DNA from: VAZQ01 sp963816745
GTDB taxonomy: Bacteria; Pseudomonadota; Alphaproteobacteria; Rhizobiales; Xanthobacteraceae
Length of the DNA stretch: 64,000 nt
Direction: 5' to 3'
Assembly: GCA_963816745.1 (NCBI GenBank)
Contig: CAWFLQ010000007.1
Location: 62,001-126,000, forward strand
Position numbers and translations under genes: made by a program. The notes beneath the pieces were generated by a model that saw only the letters and a program-made list of their open reading frames with translations, was not told the DNA's origin and did no database searches. Below are positions 34,704-44,436 of the stretch, one piece after another (position 1 is the first letter of the stretch; each line of letters opens with the position of its first letter).

Positions 34704-36203
34704 TCACTTCATCGTCGGAATGACGAACTCGGCGCCTTCCTTGGTGCCCGAGGGCCAGCGCGAGGTCACCGTCTTGGTCTTGGTGTAGAAGCGCACCGAG
34801 TCCGGGCCATGCTGGTTGAGGTCGCCGAAGCCCGAGCGCTTCCAGCCGCCGAAGGTGTAGTAGGCGAGCGGCACCGGGATCGCGAAGTTGACCCCGACCA
34901 TGCCGACATTGACGCGGTTGGTGAAGTCGCGCGCGGTGTCGCCGTCGCGGGTGAAGATGGCGACGCCGTTGCCGTAGTCGTGCTCGGACGGAAGCCGCAG
35001 CGCCTCCTCGTAGTCCTTGGCGCGCACGACCGAGAGCACCGGGCCCGAAGATCTCCTCCTTGTAGATGCGCATGTCGGGCGTCACGTCGTCGAACAGGCA
35101 GCCGCCCATGAAGAAGCCGTTCTCGTAGCCCTGCAGCTTGAAGCCGCGGCCGTCGACCTTGAGCTTGGCGCCTTCCTTGAGGCCGAGATCGACGTAGCTC
35201 TTCACCTTGTCCAGGTGCGCCTTGGTGACCATCGGGCCGTAATCGGCCTGCGGATCGCTCGACGGCCCGACCTTGAGGCTCTCGACCCGCGGGATCAGCT
35301 TCTCGAGCAGAATGTCGGCGGTCTTCTTGCCGACCGGCACCGCGACCGACACCGCCATGCAGCGCTCGCCGGCCGAGCCGTAGCCGGCGCCGATCAGCGC
35401 ATCGACCGCCTGGTCGATGTCGGCGTCGGGCATCACCACCATGTGGTTCTTGGCGCCGCCGAAGCACTGCACGCGTTTGCCGTGGGCGCAGCCGGTCGAA
35501 TAGATGTATTCGGCGATCGACAGACGAGCCGACGAAGCCGATCGCCCGGACGCGCGGATCGGTGAGCAGCGTGTCGACCGCTTCCTTGTCGCCGTTGACG
35601 ACGTTGAGCACGCCGGCCGGCAGCCCGGCTTCGACCAGCAGTTCGGCAAGCCGCATCGGCACGCCGGGATCGCGCTCCGACGGCTTGAGGATGAAGGCGT
35701 TGCCGCAGGCGAGCGCTGGCGCGAACTTCCACATCGGGATCATGGCGGGGAAGTTGAACGGCGTGATGCCGGCGACGACCCCGAGCGGCTGGCGGACCGA
35801 GAACAGGTCGATGCCGGGGCCGGCGCTCTCGCTGAACTCGCCCTTCAGCAGATGCGGGAATGCCGCAGGCGAACTCGACCACCTCCAGCCCGCGCTGGAT
35901 GTCGCCCTTGGCGTCCGCGATGGTCTTGCCGTGCTCGGAGGAGAGCAGCTTGGCGAGGCTGTCGAACTCCTTCTGCGCCAGTTCGAGGAACTTGAACAGC
36001 ACGCGCGCGCGCCGCTGCGGGTTGGTCGCCGCCCAGGCCGGCTGCGCCGCCTCGGCATTGGCGATGGCCTGCTCGACCTCGGCCTTCTTGGCGAAGGCGA
36101 CCTTGGCCTGCACCTCGCCGGTATTGGGGTTGAACACGTCGCCGCTGCGGCCGGACGTGCCCGCCACTTGCTTGCCGCCGATGAAATGGCCGATCTCGCG
36201 CAT
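34704..36203 (-). CDS. mmsA: Methylmalonate-semialdehyde dehydrogenase, CoA-acylating (three frame breaks)
   Basis: About 498-residue NAD-dependent dehydrogenase that converts methylmalonate or malonate semialdehyde to propionyl- or acetyl-CoA in valine, pyrimidine and inositol breakdown. Diagnostic MmsA motifs: SVRQPLGVVAGITPFNFPAMIPMWKFAPALACGN, KPSERDPGVPMRLAEL, CFGGAKNHMVVMPDAD, catalytic Cys in AGERCMAVSVAV and the C-terminal KTKTVTSRWPSG. Frame changes near 35862, 35522 and 35045 are each repaired by dropping one base. GGAGG lies 5 bases before the start. No neighbouring valine-pathway gene is visible. Confidence 0.93.
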
Positions 36204-36312
36204 GGTTTCCTCCACTATTCCGGGACTTCGGCCGCGCGGGTCGCAGTCGGTCCTGCCACGGTGTCAGATAGCGCAGCTTGCGCCTCGCGGGAAGCGGTCC
36301 TAAACGTGGAGA

Positions 36313-36528
36313 ATGCTGTTCAAGATTTTAGCCTTCATCGCCGCCGCCATCCCGATTTTCCTGTTCCTGCGCGCGATCTTTTTCAAGCGCTCGACGCGGA
36401 TCAACGACAGCGTCAAGGAATTCAAGAAACAGGCGAACCTGGCCGTCACGATCTTTTTGGTCCTGATCGGCTGCGTCGTGGCGCTCGCGGCGGGAAAGCT
36501 GATTTGGACGTGGTGGGCGTCGTTCTGA
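36313..36528 (+). CDS. Small two-helix membrane protein
   Basis: 71-residue protein with two hydrophobic helices, ILAFIAAAIPIFLFLRAIFF and ANLAVTIFLVLIGCVVALAAG, joined by a basic loop (KRSTRINDSVKEFKKQ). It ends IWTWWASF. Similar short proteins are conserved in rhizobial genomes without known function. It stands alone between two minus-strand genes. Confidence 0.7.
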   Translation: MLFKILAFIAAAIPIFLFLRAIFFKRSTRINDSVKEFKKQANLAVTIFLVLIGCVVALAAGKLIWTWWASF

Positions 36529-36647
36529 GGACGGACTGTTCGCGATCGTTCGGTCCGGCCGGTAGCCGGTGTCGATCACCAGGCCGCTGCCGCACTCGCC
36601 CGGCGGGCGCAGGTCTTCCGTCGGGCGAGTGTCATTTCGCGTGCGTT

Positions 36648-37067
36648 TCAGTGATGGGCCGAAACGCTCTTGACGCATTCGGACAGCAGATCACCGGGCG
36701 CGGAACGCCCGACGTCGCCAAGGCTGAGGATGCCGACCATCCGCTTGCTCTTGTTGATTACCGGCAACCGGCGGATCTTCAGCGTCTCCATGTGCCGCAC
36801 CGCTTTGGCGAGGTCATCGTCCTCCCGGCAGCAATGGACGCCTGGAGTCATTACATCGCGTGCCGTCGCGCCGCCGGCATCGAAGCCGTCTTGCGCCAAT
36901 CCTTTGCAGACGATGTCGCGGTCGGTCACCATGCCGATCAGCCGGTCGTTCTCTCCGATCGGAATGGAGCCGATGTCGTGCTCGCGCATCAATTTTGCGA
37001 TTTCGGTGACAGGCGTATCGGGACTGACCCAATCGACGCCCTTGTGCATCGCGTCTTTGACTTTCAT
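36648..37067 (-). CDS. CBS-domain protein
   Basis: 139-residue protein made of two tandem CBS domains: VSPDTPVTEIAKLMREHDIGSIPIGENDRLIGMVTDRDI and REDDDLAKAVRHMETLKIRRLPVINKSKRMVGILSLGDV. Such stand-alone Bateman modules bind adenosine nucleotides and modulate a partner protein. Start MKVKDAMHKG at 37067 follows GGAGG by 6 bases; the frame extends 23 codons upstream but without a ribosome site. Confidence 0.9.
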   Translation of the reverse strand: MKVKDAMHKGVDWVSPDTPVTEIAKLMREHDIGSIPIGENDRLIGMVTDRDIVCKGLAQDGFDAGGATARDVMTPGVHCCREDDDLAKAVRHMETLKIRRLPVINKSKRMVGILSLGDVGRSAPGDLLSECVKSVSAHH

Positions 37068-37268
37068 GGTGGACCTCCGTCGCTGGAGTTCGGGTGCACT
37101 CGAAGAAACGCAGTGCGGGTCCCCCCATTGGCTCAACTATACAACGGATCGCCCGCTGTGGCACGAGGCCCTGAGGTCGCTAAAGGCGTGGTCTAGGCCT
37201 TGCTCAGATCACCGCGCTGCGCGAAGCCGAGCTGACCACAACCTGAATGGCGTCGATTGCCTATTCGT

Positions 37269-38365
37269 TCAGCGAGCCTGCGCCACCGGCTCGGGCTGCC
37301 GCGCAGATTGCGCGGATTCGGCAAACTCCGGCATCACCTGCGCCGCGAACAGCCGGATCGATTTCTGCGCCTCGCGATAGTCGAGCGTGCCGAAGTTCAT
37401 CTGCAGCGAGGCGTGCTCGAACTTGCCGATGCTGCCGCTGACGCGCTTGATGATGGCCTTGATCTCGTCGGGCGTGCCGACCCAGGCGCCGCCGGAGTCG
37501 ATCTGGCCTTCGAGCGTGAACGAGCGCAGCTTGCGCATCGACGTGTCGTAGTCGCGATAGTCCTTGGAGGTCGTGCCGCGCGCCCAGTCGCCGACGGCTT
37601 CGTTGAGCGCGCGGAAGTACTCCTCGATCGGACCGCGCGCGATGTCGCGCGCAAGCTGCGCGTCCTCGTGACAGAACATGTGGAAGGCGACCATCACCTC
37701 GCCGTCGCCGGGATGGCCGGCCTCGCGCCAGGTCTTGCGGTAGAGCTCGAGCAGCGGCGCGATCGGGCCGATCGGGATCGCCATCAGCGCGTAGCCCTTG
37801 CGGCCGGCGAACTCGAACGATTCCGGCGTCTGCGTCGCCGCGATGTAGAATTTCGGCCGCGGCGTCTGCGTCGGCCGCGGCAGCGAGGTCACGTCCTCGA
37901 AGGCGTGGAACTGGCCGCGGTGGCTGGCGTTCTCCTGCGTCAGCAAGCAGTTCGATCTGCTCGATGCCTTCGCGGAAGCGCGCCTGCGATTCATCGGGCG
38001 AGATGCCGAAGCGGCGGAATTCGTGCGGCAGGAACGCGCGCGCGAAGCCGACGTCGAGCCGCCCGCCGGAAATGCCGTCGAGCATGCCGATCTCGCCCGC
38101 GAGCTTGAACGGATGGTTGAACACCGGCAGCACCGCGCCGGTGACGAGCCGCATGGTCTTGGTGCGCTGCGACACGGCGGTGAGAAAGACGATCGGGTTC
38201 GGGCTGTAGCCGCCGTAGCGCGTGAAATAGTGCTCGACGGTGCGCGCGTGCGTAAAGCCGAGCTTCTCCGCTTCCTCCGCGATCGCGAGCGATTCGGCGT
38301 AGTAGTCGGCGGCGCTCTTGTCGGTATGATCGACGCGCGGGAAAAAACTGCACACCGAATTGCAT
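37269..38365 (-). CDS. Luciferase-like flavin monooxygenase (two frame breaks)
   Basis: About 364-residue TIM-barrel oxidoreductase of the bacterial luciferase superfamily (FMN- or F420-type). It begins MQFGVQFFPRVDHTDKSAADYYAES and includes ARTVEHYFTRYGGYSPNPIVFLTA, LVTGAVLPVFNHPFKLAGEIGMLDGISGGRLDVGFARAF and PPKFYIAATQTPESFEFAGRKGY-like flavin-binding segments. Frame changes near 38345 (a six-T run) and 37947 are each repaired by removing one base. It is divergent from the cupin gene at 38578, sharing a roughly 210-base promoter region, so both may serve one aromatic degradation route. Confidence 0.85.
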
Positions 38366-38505
38366 GAGGCGCCGTCCTCTCGTTCCACCTATCGCGCGTG
38401 GATTTTCGGCGGATGATTGGTATACCGCACTATAGGCCCGAGAACCCTGCCAGTCAATCGAGCGGGCATTGCGCCTGACCGCTGCGCGGACATGCCCCCT
38501 CGCGA

Positions 38506-38533
38506 TTGACAGCATGCGGACGTATTCTAGAGT
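38506..38533 (+). promoter_or_regulatory. Putative sigma-70-type promoter of the cupin gene
   Basis: TTGACA at 38506-38511 is followed after 16 bases by TAGAGT, a 4-of-6 match to the -10 consensus, about 45 bases before the cupin ATG. Only the -35 box is a perfect match. Confidence 0.4.
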
Positions 38534-38577
38534 TCCGACGCAATCGATCGTTGCAAAATTGAGAAAGGTGGACCGCC

Positions 38578-39604
38578 ATGTCCGCAGCCGCCGCCGGAGA
38601 GATCGACGCCCTTCGCAAGGCGTGGAAGGACGCCAATCTCGCGCCGCTGTGGGAGAACAAGTTCGCGCATCGGCCGGCGCCGCCGCCGGAGCCGACTTAT
38701 CTGTGGTCGTGGGAGACGATCCGCCCGTTGATCGCCGGCGCCATCAAGGTCGCCTCGCCGGAGGCGGTCGAGCGGCGCGTGCTGCAGCTCGTTCCTCCGC
38801 ATCGTATCGCGGAGGAAGGGCAGCAGACGTCGAAGACGCTCGCCACCAACATCCAGATCCTGCTGCCGGGCGAGAAGGCGCGTCCGCACCGCCACACCAT
38901 GAATGCGTTGCGCTTCGTGCTGGAAGGCTCGGGCGCGACCACGGTCGTGGACGGCAAGGCTTGTCCGATGGAGGAGGGCGACCTGATCCTCACGCCGGCC
39001 TGGACCTGGCATGAGCACGTCCACCAGGGCACGGCGCCGATCATGTGGCTCGATGCGCTCGACGTGCCGCTGCATCACTATATGGGGACGGGCGCGTTCC
39101 AGCCGGGACCGGTCGCCGACATGCCGGAGACGGTCGCGGACGCTGCTTTCGCGGTCGCCAATGTCGTGCCCGACATCGAACTATGCGACCAGGGATTATT
39201 CCCCGGTCTTCCGTTATCCCTACGCCACCGCGGCGGCCGCGGTCGCGGCGGCGCCGCCCGCGCGCGACGGCTCGCGGCGCGTGCGCTACATCAATCCGCT
39301 CACCGGCGGCACCGGAATGGCGCTGATCGACTGCTTCCTGGTGCAGCTCGATCCCGGCGCGACCACGCTGCCGTTCCGCACCTCGGCGAATTCGGTCTGC
39401 TGCGTGATGGAAGGCGCGGGCGAAAGCCAGGTCGGCAACCACACGATTCGCTGGAAGAAGCGCGACATCTTCACGTTGCCGCAAGGCAACCGCATCGTTC
39501 ACACGAGCACCGGCGGCGCCGCCCGCCTGTTCCAGGTGTCCGACCGCGACATCTATGCCCGGCTCGGCCTGCTCAAGGAAGAATACGGGAATATCGCCGC
39601 GTAG
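38578..39604 (+). CDS. Gentisate 1,2-dioxygenase-like bicupin (one frame break)
   Basis: About 341-residue protein with two cupin barrels. Cupin 1: ILLPGEKARPHRHTMNALRFVLEGSGATTVVDG with metal-ligand His-x-His and a later His (WTWHEHVH). Cupin 2: LDPGATTLPFRTSANSVCCVMEGAGESQVGNHTIRWKKRD, lacking the His pair, as is normal for gentisate dioxygenases. Related ring-cleaving enzymes include salicylate and 1-hydroxy-2-naphthoate dioxygenases. AAAGGTGG precedes the ATG. One extra G near 39184 breaks PDI-NYATRDYSPVFRYPY. Its TAG stop lies inside the first bases of a REP. Confidence 0.87.
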
Positions 39605-39697
39605 GATGGGTGGAGCGCGCTCTTGCGCGCGATACCCATCATGTTTCAACGAGCCGAATCGGGGCTGATGGGTGTCGCTGCGCTCCACCCATCCTAC
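39601..39697. repeat. REP palindrome, left flank of the RAYT gene (copy 3)
   Basis: Perfect 17-bp outer arms: GTAGGATGGGTGGAGCG (39601-39617) and CGCTCCACCCATCCTAC (39681-39697), with inner gatacccatcat/tgatgggtgtc arms. It contains the stop of the cupin gene and ends 13 bases before the RAYT start. Confidence 0.92.
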
Positions 39698-39710
39698 ACG
39701 TGTTGATCCC

Positions 39711-40244
39711 ATGACCAACTATCGCCGCAACTTTGTCAACGGCGGCAGCTATTTCTTCACCGTCAATCTGGCCGACCGACAGCTGCAACTGTTAACTCAG
39801 TATATCGAGCCCCTGCGCGCCGCGTTCCGTTACACTCAGGAGCGCCATCCATTTTCCGTCGAGGCCGCGGTTATCCTGCCTGAGCATCTGCATGCCGTGT
39901 GGACACTGCCCGACGGAGATGCCGACTTCGCTACACGCTGGCGACTGATTAAAACGGAGTTCTCACGAGCCTTGCCGCAGGGCGAGCGAATTTCAGCCAG
40001 CCGCGACAGAAAAGGTGAACGGGGCATTTGGCAGCGCCGTTATTGGGAGCACACGTTGCGTAACGAGGGCGATTTCGAGCGCCACGTCAATTACATTCAT
40101 TTCAATCCGGTCAAGCACGGCCATGTAACGCGAGTAAGGGACTGGCCATATTCCTCATTTCATCGAATGGTCCAGGCCGGTGTATACCCGGAAGATTGGG
40201 CGGGTGATGCCGCATCGGAGCGAGGTGATTTCGGGGAGGGATGA
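39711..40244 (+). CDS. REP-associated tyrosine transposase (RAYT)
   Basis: 177-residue Y1-type HUH single-strand transposase. The HUH metal motif is HLH in AVILPEHLHAVWTLPDGD, and the catalytic Tyr lies in HVNYIHFNPVKHG. The N-terminus YRRNFVNGGSYFFTVNLADR and WQRRYWEHTLRNEGDFERH are typical of the family related to IS200/IS605 TnpA. RAYTs nick and spread REP hairpins. The reading frame is intact, and REPs with matching ends flank it on both sides, so it may be active. Confidence 0.93.
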   Translation: MTNYRRNFVNGGSYFFTVNLADRQLQLLTQYIEPLRAAFRYTQERHPFSVEAAVILPEHLHAVWTLPDGDADFATRWRLIKTEFSRALPQGERISASRDRKGERGIWQRRYWEHTLRNEGDFERHVNYIHFNPVKHGHVTRVRDWPYSSFHRMVQAGVYPEDWAGDAASERGDFGEG

Positions 40245-40313
40245 TGGGTATCGCGCGCATAGCCCGCGAAGACGGGCGTAAACGCCCTTTCGCGCGCGCT
40301 CCACCCATCCTAC
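40243..40313. repeat. REP palindrome, right flank of the RAYT gene (copy 4)
   Basis: Starts at the RAYT stop and ends with GCGCTCCACCCATCCTAC, the exact complement of the start of copy 3. It contains the hairpin GGGCGTAAACGCCC (40268-40289 region), shared with copy 1 at 4264-4285 except for one swapped base pair. Outer arms of copies 3 and 4 make the RAYT gene a 713-bp unit with inverted ends. Confidence 0.9.
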
Positions 40314-40524
40314 GAAAAATGCGCGAAAATCGCGTTGCGGCCAAAAGTTAATCAAAGATTTTGATATCGGTTTTCGGCCGGACATTCAACGCCCTGCACC
40401 GATCTGCTGCGTCGCTTGCTTGAAACTTCCGGTAACCGTCCCTTAAGCGCGCGGGCGCTAGGGTCGTCGTGGCGCCGACGGGGGTCGGCGGGCGGCCGTT
40501 CGCGTATCGGGGCGGGGTTCGTTC

Positions 40525-41304
40525 ATGGATATCGCAACCAGCCTCGGCTTGGTCGCGGGAGGCGTCGTCCTGGTCACGCTCATCATGATGGGCGGCGACC
40601 TGCGGATGTTCGCCGACGTGCACGCCGCGATCGTGATCTTCGGCGGCTCGTTCGCCGCCACGCTGATCCGCTTTCCGCTCTCCTCGATCTTCCACGGCCT
40701 GCCGCTCGGCGCAAAGTTCGCCTTCACGCTCCGGCGCATCACCCAGCGCGACCTGGTCGACGAGATCGCGGGCCTGGCCGAGATCGCGCGCAAGCAGGGG
40801 CCGCTCGGCCTCGAAAAGGTCGAGATCGAGGATCCGTTCCTGGCCAAGGGCATCCGCTTCGTCGCCGACGGTTACGACAACGAGTTCATCCGCGACAATC
40901 TCGAGCGCGATCGCGACAACTTCCTCACCCATCTCGACGAAGGCCAGAAGATCTACCGCGCGGTCGGCGACTGCGCGCCGGCGTTCGGCATGGTCGGCAC
41001 CTTGATCGGAATGGTGCAGATGTTCGCCAACATGACCGATCCGTCCAAGCTCGGTCCCTACATGGCGGTGGCGCTGCTCGCGACCTTCTACGGCGCGGCG
41101 CTCGCCAACCTGTTCTGCCTGCCCATCGCGGACAAGCTGCACTTGAAGCTCATCGACGAGGAGATCAATCGCACCCTCATCATCGACGGCGTGCTGATGA
41201 TCCGCGAGGCCAAGTCGCCCGCGCTCGTGCGTGAGATGCTGCTCGCCTATCTGCCGGAAAAGCACCGTCACCAGGAAGCCGAGCCCGAACCGGCGCCGGC
41301 TTGA
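40525..41304 (+). CDS. motA: MotA/PomA-like stator subunit
   Basis: 259-residue inner-membrane protein of the MotA/TolQ/ExbB family. It shows the N-terminal pair of helices (GLVAGGVVLVTLIMMGG and VHAAIVIFGGSFAATLIRFP), a cytoplasmic charged domain, and the C-terminal helix pair with the conserved PAFGMVGTLIGMVQMFANMTDPSKLGPYMAVALLATFYG. This spacing matches flagellar MotA/PomA more than ExbB. The MotB-like gene follows 12 bases later. No other flagellar gene is in the window, so a flagellar role is likely but not certain. Confidence 0.85.
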   Translation: MDIATSLGLVAGGVVLVTLIMMGGDLRMFADVHAAIVIFGGSFAATLIRFPLSSIFHGLPLGAKFAFTLRRITQRDLVDEIAGLAEIARKQGPLGLEKVEIEDPFLAKGIRFVADGYDNEFIRDNLERDRDNFLTHLDEGQKIYRAVGDCAPAFGMVGTLIGMVQMFANMTDPSKLGPYMAVALLATFYGAALANLFCLPIADKLHLKLIDEEINRTLIIDGVLMIREAKSPALVREMLLAYLPEKHRHQEAEPEPAPA

Positions 41305-41316
41305 GGTCGGAAGGCA

Positions 41317-42144
41317 ATGGCGAGGAAACGCGGCGCGGCGCACGGCGGGTCACGGCTGGTTCGTGACCTTCGCGGATCTGATGGGCCTCCTGGTCGCGTT
41401 CTTCGTGATGCTGGTGGCCTTTTCCACACAGGACCAGGTGAAGCTGCAGATCGTGGCGGGCTCCATGCGCGACGCCTTCGGCGTGCAGGATCGCGTGCGC
41501 TACTCCGGCGTGATCGAGATTCCCGGGCTGCCGACCAGGCCCAAGCTCAAGAATGCCGCCCCCATCGCGCCCGACGAGGCGTCGGCGACGCCGACCCCCG
41601 ACGAGCACGGGCGCCAGCACAGCTACGGCGCCAAGTTCGACGAGGATCGCGCGTTCTGCGCTCGCCGCGGCGTCGCTGCGCCAAGCCTTGCAGGATCTGC
41701 CGGACATCGCCGAATTGTCGAAGCATCTCATGATCGAGGAGACCAAGCAGGGACTCAATATCGAGATCGCGGACCAGGACGGCCGCTCGATGTTTCCCGA
41801 AGGGTCGAAGGAGCCCAACGAGCGCACGCGCCGGCTGATCCAGCGGCTCGCCGTGCCGCTCAAGGCCTCGGCCTTCCGCCTCGCGATCGCCGGCCACACG
41901 TCGGCGAGCCGGCTGCCGCCGCCGCTCGGCTATGGACCGTGGGAGCTTTCCGCCGACCGGGCCAATGCCGTGCGCAAGCTGCTCGAGGCGGAAGGGCGTG
42001 CCGACGTCGCACATCTACATGGTCGCGGGACGAGCCGACACGCAGCCGCTGTTTCCCGACGATCCCTACATCGCGGCCAATCGCCGCGTAACCATCACCC
42101 TGATGCGGGAGGAGCCGCCGATCCCGCCGAACTTCAAGCCGTAG
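41317..42144 (+). CDS. motB: MotB/OmpA-type stator subunit (three frame breaks)
   Basis: About 274 residues. One N-terminal membrane helix follows the motif GWFVTFADLMGLLVAFFVMLVAFS, in which the Asp of FADLM is the ion-binding residue. The C-terminal OmpA-like peptidoglycan-binding domain has LAIAGHTSASR, ELSADRANAVRKLLEAEG and IAANRRVTITLMRE. Frame changes near 41349, 41658 and 42000 are each repaired by removing one base. With MotA it forms an ion-driven stator linking the inner membrane to the cell wall. Confidence 0.85.
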
Positions 42145-42313
42145 CGACGCATCGCGTCTCGCGACGGCCGACTTGCGTGCATCGCAGGCCCGCGTGATAC
42201 CAGCGGAACTTGTCCCCGTGCGGCATGTTTGCTTGCTCTAGGCATGTTGCTCGTTAGAGGGCGGTGATATAAGGCGCGCCTCCTTTTGCGGTGCGTCGAG
42301 ACCGACTCTGCCC

Positions 42314-44240
42314 ATGGCCCCTGTAGCGAACGGAAAAACCACGTCCGCCGGGGCCGATTCGCCTGCCGACAGCCAATCTCGGGAACGATCGAGCCTCTTT
42401 GCGCTGGCGCTGGGCAGCGTCGGCGTGGTCTACGGCGACATCGGCACGAGCCCGCTCTACGCGTTCCGGGAGGCGGTGAATGCCGCCGCCGAATCCGGAC
42501 CGGTCACGCGCGACATCGTGCTCGGCGTGCTGTCGCTGATTCTGTGGGCGCTGATCATCGTCGTGGTGATCAAATACGTGCTGTTGCTGCTGCGGGCCGA
42601 CAACAACGGGGAGGGCGGCACGCTCTCCTTGACCGCGTTGGCGACGCGGGCGCTCGGGCGGCGCACCACGCTGGTATTCCTGCTCGGCGTCGTCGGCGCC
42701 TCCATGTTCCTGGGCGACGCGGTGATCACGCCGGCGATCTCGGTGTTGTCGGCGGTCGAAGGCCTCAAGCTCGCCACGCCGGCCTTCGCGCACTACGTCG
42801 TGCCGCTCACCATCGCCATCCTGATCGCGTTGTTCGCCGCCCAGAGCCACGGCACGGCGCGGGTCGCGAGCCTGTTCGGTCCCGTCATGGTGGTCTGGTT
42901 CGTCGCGATCGCGGCCGCGGGATTGCTGCACATCAGCGACGATCCCGGCGTGCTTCACGCCATCAACCCGGTTTACGCGGTGACGTTCGTCTACGGCCAC
43001 GGGCAGATCGGGCTGGTGACGCTCGGCGCCGTGTTCCTGGTCGTCACCGGCGGCGAGGCGCTCTACGCCGATCTCGGCCATTTCGGGCGCCGGCCGATCC
43101 AGACCGCCTGGTTCTGCCTCGTGTTGCCGGCGCTGCTGCTCAACTATTTCGGCCAGGGCGCCAAGGTGCTGGCCGAGCCGGCGGCGATCGAGAATCCGTT
43201 CTATCGGCTCGTTCCCGAGATGCTGCTGCTGCCCATGGTCGTGCTGGCGACCGCGGCGACGGTCATCGCCAGCCAGGCCGTGATCACCGGCGCCTATTCG
43301 CTGGTGCACCAGGCCATTCACCTCGGCCTGCTGCCGCGGCTGGCGATCATGCACACCTCCGCGTCACAGGCCGGGCAAATCTACATCCCGCGCGTGACCG
43401 GCGCCCTGCTGGTCGGCGTCCTGCTGCTGGTCGGCCTGTTCCGCACGTCGAGCGCGCTCGCGTCCGCCTATGGCATCGCGGTGGCGACCACGATGGTGGT
43501 CGATGGGCTGCTGGCGTTCATCGTCATCTGGAAGTTCTGGCATTGGCCGCTGTGGCGGACTGCCGCTTGTCGTCACGCCGCTTGTCTTCGTCGACCTCGT
43601 GTTCTTCTCCGCCAATCTGCTGAAGCTGCTCGAAGGCGCCTGGGCGCCGATCCTGTTCGGCGCGACCATGGTGCTGCTGATCCTGACCTGGCGGCGCGGC
43701 ACCGGCATCCTCGCGCAGAAGACGCGGCGCACCGAAGTGCCGATCGACACCTTGCTGGCGAGCCTCGAGAAGAAACCCCCGCACATGGTGCCGGGCACCG
43801 CCGTGTTCCTCACCAGCCAGCCCGAATTCGCGCCGACCGCTCTGCTGCACAATCTCAAGCACAACAAGATTCTGCACGAGCACAATGTCATCCTCACCAT
43901 CGTCACCACGGACACGCCGCGGGTGACGGAGGACGAGCGGGTGAAGATCACGGCGCTGTCGGACCACTTCAGCCTGGTGGCCCTCAAGTTCGGCTACATG
44001 GAATCGCCCAACGTGCCGAAGGCGCTCGCCATCGCCCGCAAGCACGGCTGGCAGTTCGACATCATGTCGACGTCGTTCTTCCTGTCCCGGCGCGCGCTCA
44101 AGCCGTCCGCCCAATCCGGCATGCCGGTCTGGCAGGACCACCTGTTCATCGGCATGGCGAAATCGGCGAGCGACGCCACCGACTTCTTCCAGATCCCGAC
44201 CGGTCGCGTGGTCGAGGTCGGGACGCAGGTGACTGTCTGA
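42314..44240 (+). CDS. kup: Kup-family potassium transporter, first copy (one frame break)
   Basis: About 641-residue proton-coupled K+ uptake protein with some twelve helices. Kup motifs: GSVGVVYGDIGTSPLYAFREAV at the N-terminus, LLLRADNNGEGGTLSLTALATRA, GDAVITPAISVLSAVEGLKL and VVTGGEALYADLGHFGRRPIQ. The C-terminal cytoplasmic domain has KPPHMVPGTAVFLTSQPEFAPTALLHNLKHN and ends PTGRVVEVGTQVTV. One extra base near 43560 breaks the frame after HWPLWR. A paralogue starts about 200 bases downstream. Confidence 0.95.
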
Positions 44241-44436
44241 GTCCTGCTCCGATCGTCCAGCCGGGATCTGCTACAAACCGTTGAAAAGACTTATGTTTAC
44301 CTTCGAACCGCATGCGCAAGATGCTCTCCTGCTGTGCATTGCGGGCAGAGCTGGGAACGGACCAGCCCGTCAGGCCCTGCTATAAGCGCCGCCGCATCCT
44401 ATATTGCGATGCAGCATTTTCTTGGGTGTGACAACC

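Noticed and set aside
38341..38365. An alternative start of the luciferase-like gene 20 bases upstream in the other frame
   Set aside because: The family N-terminus MQFGVQFFPRVDHTDK is recovered by removing one T from the six-T run, so the ATG at 38365 is the better start.
42145..42313. A potassium or c-di-AMP riboswitch before kup
   Set aside because: The region is short and I see no conserved riboswitch core; c-di-AMP riboswitches are also not expected in alphaproteobacteria.
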